A stretch of 64,000 bases of DNA from assembly GCA_020543525.1 (NCBI GenBank), contig JAHYIO010000006.1, positions 682,001 to 746,000 of the forward strand. Reading direction: 5' to 3'. The notes beneath the pieces were generated by a model that was given only the letters and a program-made list of their open reading frames with translations, did no database searches and was not told the origin of the DNA. Source of the stretch: Coriolopsis trogii (taxonomy: Eukaryota > Basidiomycota > Agaricomycetes > Polyporales > Polyporaceae). Below, one piece after another: positions 57,231-64,000 of this stretch (the first letter of the stretch is position 1; every line of letters starts with the position of its first letter). Both the position numbers and the translations under genes were made by a program.

Positions 57231-59138
57231 ATGGGACCTACTATCAGAAAATTTCGAGGTGAGCGTACCTTTCGACTCTTCGACTCGCGATGGCCTCGCG
57301 TGCGTCTCCGCCCCTGGAGCCCGGAGGGTCACCATCGCGTGCCGGAGCGTCGCTCGCCCTGATTGTCCTGGATACTGACCCCATGCCATCCCAGGGCTTT
57401 TCACCCCCGAGCTGTCCTCCTTCCGCAGAGTACGTTATCTCATTCTCCCTCACTTCCAACACTTAACCACCCCTATCAAGAAGACGCGTTCAGGGCAAGA
57501 CTTCTCTCCATGGTCGAAGAATCTTGGGCCTCCTCTTTACGCACCTACAGACTTCGACCTCGATGGACGCATCAGAGCCCAGCTCGACGGATCGAAGGCC
57601 GGTGGGGACGAGGAAGACCTCGACGATCCGGTGGTCACCACCCGCCTTGGAGACATGGGCCCTTTCTCTGGGTACGCCCTTCCGCCGGCCGATTTTCTGT
57701 TCACCGACTTCGACACTATCCGCCCACCCGCCTTCTGCCCCACTCCCATCCTCTCCCGAGACGACGCAATCTCCTCCAAAGTTTTTCAAGCCCGGGAGCA
57801 CGGAAAGGAGCGTCGCCGTCGGCAGCGAGCAGAGCGGGCGCAGTGCGATGCCACGGGTAAGCCTATTAAAGGCGTGGCCCTCAAGCACCTACAAGAGGCC
57901 GCGCTTCTGTATTCTCCCAGCGGACTCGACGCCTCGCTCGCGCTGGACGACATGTCGAGCGCCGGGGTGGCCGATGCCACCATGCTCCCAACCGACTTGT
58001 CCCTTGACATGTCCGACCTCCCCGTCGCCTCATCTGCTTTCGTTGCCCGCCGCATGGTCCAAAAGGCCGCGGACAGACGTCCCATCACCGCGGATGAGCT
58101 GAGGTCGCGTCCGGGCTGGCAGTATGTGGCCTGGAATGGCATGTAAGCTGCATCACATATGTGCGCCCGGTCCGATGAATGACCTGTTCACAGCGATGTC
58201 CGTGCCCTCGTGGATCCCAAGCAGACGGTGTTCGGCCTGCTCGCGGGACGGCCCGTCAATCCAGACTTCGACGACGTCAATCGGCAGCTCATGTCCATCT
58301 TCGACATCACGAGCTCGGCTTACCACTTCGACCGCAAGACAACAGGCCGTCGCGGCAATTTTTCAACAATATCTTGCGGCATCTCATACGGAGGCGGGCA
58401 GCAGGTGCGTCTCCACTCCCTCTCTATTGTCCGTCCATTGCGCTCATTGCCTTGCAGCGCGTCGGAAATTTCGCGCACACTCCGCACAACCGCGCCGTAT
58501 GGGACGCACTGCTCAGCCTCAAAGCCATCCGCCGAGTGGCAAACTTTGCTAATAGTGAGTCTCATGATTGCTCTAGTTCGCTAGACACCAATACTTTCTC
58601 AGACTCTATGCGCATGTTTTCCCCCCGCTTGCACGACTTCTATGAAGCGGCGCTCGCCTCTGTATGCGAGCATGATCCGTCGCTGCGCCGCAACATCGAT
58701 GACAACGTATTTGCGGCAATGTCAATCAACTTAGGGCCTCAGGCTGTTTCTTTTGTCCATACCGACCACCTCAATCTCGCGTACGGCCTGTGTGCTATCA
58801 CTGCCATTGGCGACTACGACCATACCAAAGGGGGTCACCTCGTGTTGTGGGACCTGCGCATGGTGATAGAATTTCCCCCGGGTAGCACTATCCTCATTCC
58901 TTCCGCCATTCTCCGTCATTCAAACACTGCGCTATCATCGCCGCATGAACGTCGGTATGCATTTCTTCAGTATTCTGCAGGTGGCATCTTCCGGTGGGTG
59001 GAGTGCGAGCATCGCTCTCAAAAGAGCTTCCTCGCGGCGGGGAGGAGATTCAAGCAGACAGCACAGGAGAGATGGAAGCGGGGCGTCGCTTTATTCAGTA
59101 ACTGGTCAGAGCTGCAGAAGCGAGTAGGCAAGGTGTAG
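57231..59138 (+). CDS. TET/JBP-type 2-oxoglutarate/Fe(II) dioxygenase (KDZ-linked)
   Basis: Six exons (57231-57258, 57395-57429, 57481-58142, 58194-58404, 58458-58554, 58603-59138) give 522 residues with every junction in frame. The C-terminal double-stranded beta-helix contains the Fe(II) ligands HTD (codons at 58758-58766) and the distal His in LRHSN (58917-58919). The 2-oxoglutarate Arg lies in RRYAFLQYS. Family landmarks: ISYGGGQQRVGNFAHT, FGP-like NLGPQAVSFVHTD, CAITAIGDYD, KGGHLVLWDLRMVIEFPPGSTILIPSA and GGIFRWVE. These match the fungal TET/JBP family expanded with KDZ transposons, whose tested members oxidise 5-methylcytosine in DNA. The N-terminal 200 residues are charged, with basic clusters (KERRRRQRAERA) that may bind nucleic acid. 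No zinc finger is seen. The key residues are intact, so catalysis is plausible. Confidence 0.9.
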
Positions 59139-59906
59139 AGCGATATCGTATGTACATGTTTGTGCCATCTGGTACTACAGAAGACTATCCCGCGCGTTTT
59201 CCACTGCATGCCGCACATACATGTAGAGCCGAGGGCTCGTGAGTGCTGGTGCTCGTAGCGGGAGTGGAAGAATATATGCTTCGGAGTGCGCAGAGAGACA
59301 GAGGCCCGGCTGACGAAGCGAAATGGCGATCTTGGGTCGCATTTGTAGCCCGGCTAGTGAGAGGTCGACAGAGACCTGCGGGACAGGGTGTAGCGGACGC
59401 CAGAGTCATCAGAGACAGTATTGTCGCCTTGTCCGCCCTCGTCAAGTCGACTGAGATGCTGCTTGAAAGACAGCTCCGTGAGGTAGGTGCTGAAAGACGT
59501 CTCAGAGGGGTTTGTGAGATAGGCGATTCCAATTTGTTGCCGAGGATGGAGACTTTGTGCGGACGAGGCAGCCGTCACGTCAACGGAAGGGGAGGCTTTG
59601 GCAGCCCTAGAGAATCCGAGATGACATTCCGAGAGCAGTCGAGTGGTATGGGAGGGGCGATATGGCGATGCGCGCGGGTGGGTGAGTGCATGGTCGAAGG
59701 CGTTTCGCGCTCGAATGGTGTGTGGCGACTAACGTCTTAGGTGACCTTAAGACGCTTGCAAGCTGCTTGCGCGCAGCGCTAGGTCGGAGCAGACGCCGTC
59801 TTAATCGCGCGTCCCAAAGTCCGGGTCGACATCATCGAACGCTCTCTCAGGCTGACCACTGTCTGCTCGTGCTTCTATCTCTCACCACTTCCACCCTCGG
59901 TTCACT
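59139..59906. other. Region downstream of the dioxygenase with one weak ORF
   Basis: About 770 bases. A plus-strand open frame (59243-59740) encodes a helical, Arg/Leu-rich segment (WVAFVARLVRGRQ, VADARVIRDSIVALSALVKSTEMLLERQLREV) that looks like protein rather than noise. It has no clear start context or domain and could be a gene fragment. The other end of the KDZ element may also lie here. I could not identify its terminal repeat. Confidence 0.35.
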
Positions 59907-60677
59907 ATGTCGACACTCCCTGTATCGCCAACAGCCCGGTTCGAGGAGCCGGAAGTCGATGGACTCGAGGGAGAGGAGCGGAAGAGGCTCCTCCGAAGGG
60001 CCCGCAACCAGCGGTATTACCAGAAGAAAAAAATTAAGCAGTATGTTCTGAGCCTGTTATTCGAGTTCATTAGACTCACATATGTTACACTTCGGGAACG
60101 GAAGGACCTCTATTTCCGTGCATGCAGACGAAACAGCATCCCGGCACTTGGAACACGACACAACTCAGGGATCGGACGACAGCACGAAGCCTGAAGCTAC
60201 TTCGGCGAAATGCAGGTGAAAATCTCAGTATCTCTCATATATCTCCATCTTGTCTAATTGCATTGTAGTCTGGATGGCAAGGTTCTCGGCGGGCACCCCA
60301 TATGGATTTTTGCAACGTCCCAAGTTGCATACAAACAGGCTGTCCTGGAGCTCAATCACGACCTGCTTGCATGGGGCTACACCGAGTACCTGGACACGTT
60401 TGATGCTTGGATGAAGGAGGAGATTCGGCGGGCACGCTTGATGGATGCCTCGACGCGCGAATCCTGGGTGCGCGAGCAGGAGGACTTCGCGCTAGACGGG
60501 AATGATCTAGTCGATAGGATCCAAAACCTCATATCCTCGAAGGAGCTGAGTGATCTGTTTGCTGACGAGACTCTCTCTTCTGTCCTCACAAATCTCACAT
60601 ATGTCATGTACAAAGTAATGTATATGATGGCGGCTGTTGAAGCGCGTGTGGAGGTTCTCTTTGAGAGCATGGACTAG
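59907..60677 (+). CDS. Hypothetical protein, lineage-restricted, about three exons
   Basis: First exon from ATG 59907 (MSTLPVSPTARFEEPEV) with a basic patch RKRLLRRARNQRYYQKKKIKQ, similar in feel to a bZIP basic region but without a leucine zipper directly following. The final exon (about 60269-60677) encodes an acidic helical protein: SLDGKVLGGHPIWIFATSQ, LLAWGYTEYLDTFDAWMKEEI, SWVREQEDFALDG and a predicted helix LTNLTYVMYKVMYMMAAVEARVEVLFESMD, stop 60675-60677. The middle exon (about 60128-60218) is uncertain because no combination of sites I tried joined both sides perfectly. No known family recognised. Confidence 0.55.
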
Positions 60678-61132
60678 GGGTAGCATACAATGTAGGCCTT
60701 ATATTGGATAATGATGAGCTAATCAAGATGCCCGGAACATACATGCTAGTACTCTGCTACTACACGACGTGGCCTACCTACTTTGCCGAGCATGCATTGC
60801 TGGACAAAGTACACGCATGCGCCATTTGAAGAAAGTTGCACCGCTAGTAGCTTCAGACTTCCAGCTTTGGTGCCAAGCATGGCGACTGCAATGTCCCTGA
60901 CAAGTAGATGAGCTGAATACATCCTGTCGCATCTCGTCCCATGCCTGCATCATACATCCTGTCACATCGCATGCCACACCTGCGTCCAACCCGTGAAGCG
61001 AGCAGAAAAGGCGGCTACATCACCACCCGTCCTTTTGCCACGTGTGCAGGCCTGGAGCGGCCGGGTGTCGAGCCAGCGCTGACAAGCTTGCAGCCTGGTC
61101 GAAGCAGCCAAGAGTAGATCACATTGTTGGAC
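60678..61132. other. Intergenic region with an imperfect 35-bp tandem duplication
   Basis: About 450 bases. Near 60918-60990 a sequence starting ATACATCCTGTC is repeated once, imperfectly. The left part may include an additional last exon of the minus-strand gene ending at 61133 (see that entry). Confidence 0.4.
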
Positions 61133-62138
61133 TCACAAATCTTCGTAAACTCCAGGCCAGTCTCCTCGAACCACCACAAAAACCTGGGTGCTACCTCCTG
61201 CGGTCGGGACACGGGGAGCATATGGGGCCGACGCGTGCTGCCTGCCGTTGATCGGGTGATAGGTGGCCGCTCGGGGTTGGGCCGCGTGTCGACCGGAATC
61301 TCCTGCCAGTGCTTGTGTCTGTCTCTGTCCGACCTGTGCAGAGATGCGCTCCGCGCGTGAGGCTTCCTGGGACTCGCTGAGGGATGCGCGCAGAGACGCT
61401 TGTGAAGCGTTATCTTCGCCGGCTCGCATAGGTTGATTCTGAGCCCAAGTTGTGAGAGTGTGAGCGCAGCGCATACATGTGACGTACCTTGACAGTAGTA
61501 TCTGAACTCTGTGATCCAGAGTCACTCCTCCCGGATTCGTCGTCATCTGACTCGTCTGACCCTGAGTACTCGCTGCTAGGCGGAATTTGCTTCTCGTCGT
61601 TCGTATAATCTGGGGATAGAAAGACCTGCGAGGTTTGAAACGGAGAGGGGGAGGGCTACAAAAGGTGTTGGCTTGAATCGACTCCAGCAACAAGATAGGA
61701 GCACGTTGAGAGAGTATATTTCTTACTTACAATGATAGAAGAAGGCGAACGGATGGCGAGGCGAGCTCGTGGTGTAAGCCATGGATTCTCTTCGCCGTTG
61801 GGGCCGTAGTCCCAAGCATGTCTTGCTGCCCCGAGGGTTTCGAAGCGCTGATGTATCTCACCCTCGAAGTCGCAGATCATCGCGTGCGTGAGGCCCCTAC
61901 ATAAGAGCATGAACATCAGCGTTGGCTTGGAGGATGGGAGGATAGGAGGGAGAACGTACCAATTCCGAAAGATACCCATACATCGCCCATGAAAGACCAC
62001 GTAGTACCGCTTCGGTTCTTCATGCTGACCGATGGGCACAACGAGGCCAAGCTCGTCGTGTCGCGGCATCAGTCCAAGTGCGGTTGCTGTGTCATCCCAG
62101 CCAGAGATTACTTCGGCCGGGAACTTGAAGGCTGGCAT
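61133..62138 (-). CDS. Viroplasmin/RNase H1 N-terminal-like domain protein
   Basis: Start ATG 62138 (MPAFKFPAEVISGWDD). Exons join in frame: GIFRNW to GLTHAMICDFEGE, then IRSPSSII to VFLSPDYTND, then TTVK to NQPMRAGED. The N-terminal domain reads RYYVVFHGRCMGIFRNWG, EIHQRFETLGAARHAW, the pattern of the viroplasmin/RNase H1 N-terminal fold that binds RNA:DNA hybrids or dsRNA. The middle is Ser/Asp-rich and disordered. The C-terminus, TQVFVVVRGDWPGVYEDL, resembles the start of a second such domain but ends at TGA. A donor GTGAGT overlaps that stop, so an alternative last exon reading LLQACQRWLDTRP and ending near 60970 is possible. No catalytic RNase H domain is present. Basidiomycetes carry many such short proteins of unknown role. 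Confidence 0.7.
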
Positions 62139-62389
62139 TCAAGTTTGTAAAGCGAGATTGAAGCTTTGAAGTGGGACTAGAAGAGGGCGCGGGTGGCGTT
62201 GAGACAGTGAGGGAGGAGGATATAGTACGCGTGGCTAGCGTTGGTATAGTACCCGCTATCTCAACCTTCTCGGTTAGTAAGTGATGGGTGACTCACGAAT
62301 GTGACATCATCGAAGTGACCGTAGTCACACACCACGGACGCGACCACGAGACCTATCCCACCCAGTCGCGATACGCGTCTTGTCATAGC

Positions 62390-63952
62390 ATGTCCTCTTC
62401 TGCCCTCGACCTCGAATTCGTCCTCGTTGACGCGCCTTCTAAGCCGCCTGGCGCGTCAAAAGCCGCCCGGAGCCGTCACAAAAGCAAGAAGGCCAAGAAG
62501 GGCGGCAAGCCCGGCAACGCGAGCAATTTTCAAGGCGCAAGGTCCCAGTTTCTCCTAAGCTATCTCGACGAGTTCGAAGCCCTCCATCACAGTGACAGGC
62601 CCTCTCAGGCGGCATTCTGGGCCAAGGTCTTCAAGAAATACTGGGAGCGGTTCCCCTGGTACTACGATGTCACTCAAGATCCCGAGGAGGTCACTGTGGA
62701 CCCTCCGGACGAGACGGATCCGGAAGTCTTCAAGCAAAAGGCTGATTGTGTAGCAAAGACCCACAAGGTACGCCGCGCACTAATCTGTACCCTAGTGCCC
62801 TCACACTGAAAGCTTCTTAGCGTATCCAAGCGCACCTACGCTACGTCCGTAGTGCCAAGCTCCAGCGAACTCAAAATCCCTGGTCCCCGTTTTTTGCGGA
62901 ACTTGCGGAACGAGCTCACCCATCCCCTCTCCCTCGTCAGCTCGCGCCATGGCAGCTCTATATGGCGAAAAAGCGCGACGAAATCGACAAGATGTTCCAC
63001 ACGAAGTGGCCGATGGCTGGGCTGGACACGAAGCATCGCCTCGCCTTCCGTGGCTCTATTGCGCGCGAACTATATGCCTTGGAGTCAGAAGAGTATCAGC
63101 AGCAGATTCAAGTGGAGGTCCAGGAATTACACGCTGCAGATGTCGAGTTTGCGAAGGCAGCGCCCCCTCAGGTGGAGATGGGTGTGAGCGATGCAGACCA
63201 GCGTGCCATGTGAGTATTCTGAACTCTTATCGTGGTTTTCTACTTGTTCACGAGTTGTAGAGCGCGCGAAGGACTCGCTGCCATTGTCCAACCTCTTCTG
63301 GATATCATTAAGGAGAAGACTGGTTACTATCTGACTCTTGTTGCCGGTACTCCCCTGCTCGATGGGCCACGCGAGTACTCCTTGAAGATGTAAGCATCTA
63401 TATATATCGGCCTTGCCTTCAACTGACATGGTGCGTAGAATCACTGCGGGGAAAACAGACGGTCCAGAGCCTGTCCCATGGCATCTGGCGGAGCCATCAC
63501 GGTTTGTCACCGATGTTATGGGATCCTTTACACGCTTCTTGTCGCAGACACCCCGTATGTGGCATACATTCTGATATCTTCTACTATCACTTATATCATG
63601 CACAGAATATAAAGAACGAGTCGCGCGGGGTGGTCAATCCTTGGCGTCTGGCAGATCTACTCCCAGAGCATCATCACAACCAATGTCCTCGTCCATGGCC
63701 GCGCCTCCGCCTACTGCATTGGGCACGTCCAATAACACCGCGGGCAGCAGTCGGGGTTCTACGAGCTCGCATCAGCCATCTCAGCGATCTGTGCGGGCTA
63801 GCGCGGCAGCAAAGGGCAAGCGTCGGGCGGAGGACAACGCCTGGACTTCAGACTCGAGTTCGGACTCTAGTTCAGAAGATGAGCAGCCACTTGCAGCTGG
63901 CCTTCATCGTCGTCGTCAGAGCGCTGCGAGCCAAGAAGAACCCAGCGTCGAA

Positions 63953-63987
<35 letters not shown>

Positions 63988-64000
63988 AGATGAAGGCGAG
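62390..64000 (+). CDS. Lineage-expanded hypothetical protein, 3' end beyond window
   Basis: Start ATG 62390 (MSSSALDLEFVLVDAP). Exons 62390-62767, 62821-63209, 63261-63389, 63439-63554 and 63606 onward, all in frame. N-terminal basic patch (SRHKSKKAKKGGK) is followed by FLLSYLDEFEAL, AAFWAKVFKKYWERFPWYYDV, HLRYVRSAKLQ, TKWPMAGLDTKHRLAFRGSIARELYALE, ITAGKTDGPEPVPWHLAEP and a Ser/Thr-rich stretch with RAAAKGKRRAEDNAW-like basic cluster, then long Asp/Glu runs at 63950-64000. The FWxxVFxxYWxxFPW pattern is frequent in agaricomycete proteins found near repeats. I know no function. It may be nuclear given the basic patches and acidic tail. Confidence 0.8.

Noticed and set aside
1..64000. CRISPR arrays, rRNA and tRNA genes
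   Set aside because: No regularly spaced repeats with unique spacers, no rRNA-like segments and no convincing tRNA boxes were seen. The genome is eukaryotic.

Overview
The window looks like the nuclear genome of an agaricomycete basidiomycete, probably a wood-decay polypore (an inference). Genes are packed closely and cut by many introns of about 50-60 nt with GTRNGY donors. The families also fit: FunK1 kinases, a CYP505-type P450-reductase fusion, an S53 protease, KDZ transposase and TET/JBP dioxygenase. No rRNA, tRNA or CRISPR was recognised.

Region 1 (1-10.4 kb): 3' part of a MAK5/DDX24-type DEAD-box helicase (+), a small conserved fungal protein (+), a HET-domain protein (+) and, convergent to it, a complete Rrm4-type RNA-binding protein (-) with three RRMs, three MLLE-like regions, ten exons and 788 residues.

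Region 2 (10.7-26.1 kb): four paralogous DAL5/allantoate-permease-type MFS transporters, two on the minus strand and two on the plus strand. They bracket a GNAT acetyltransferase and a secreted sedolisin (S53) protease. This could be a proteolysis-and-uptake cluster. A 606-bp element with perfect 64-bp terminal inverted repeats sits inside an intron of the GNAT gene and leaves its reading frame intact after splicing.

Region 3 (26.3-39.6 kb): a HET-C family protein (-), a G3BP/Nxt3-like NTF2+RRM protein (+), sterol 24-C-methyltransferase ERG6 (+) and a self-sufficient CYP505-like P450:reductase fusion (+).

Region 4 (40-64 kb) has a different texture, rich in repeats. It holds an intact FunK1 kinase (-), a palindromic GC-rich minisatellite zone (about 44.9-46.6 kb), and two nearly identical 664-bp inverted repeat arms (46,584-47,247 and 52,057-52,720). 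The arms bracket a 5'-truncated gene and a decayed second FunK1. Next comes a KDZ (Kyakuja-Dileera-Zisupton) transposase (-) head-to-head with a TET/JBP-type 2-oxoglutarate dioxygenase (+), with a (TC)31 tract between them. The last genes are lineage-restricted: a hypothetical protein, a viroplasmin/RNase H1 N-terminal-like protein (-), and a protein with an acidic tail that runs off the window (+).

The most notable items are the transposase-dioxygenase pair, the inverted-arm structure around the FunK1 pseudogene, the mirrored transporter array around a protease, and the complete Rrm4 architecture in an agaricomycete. Exon models were made by eye from splice sites and frame continuity.
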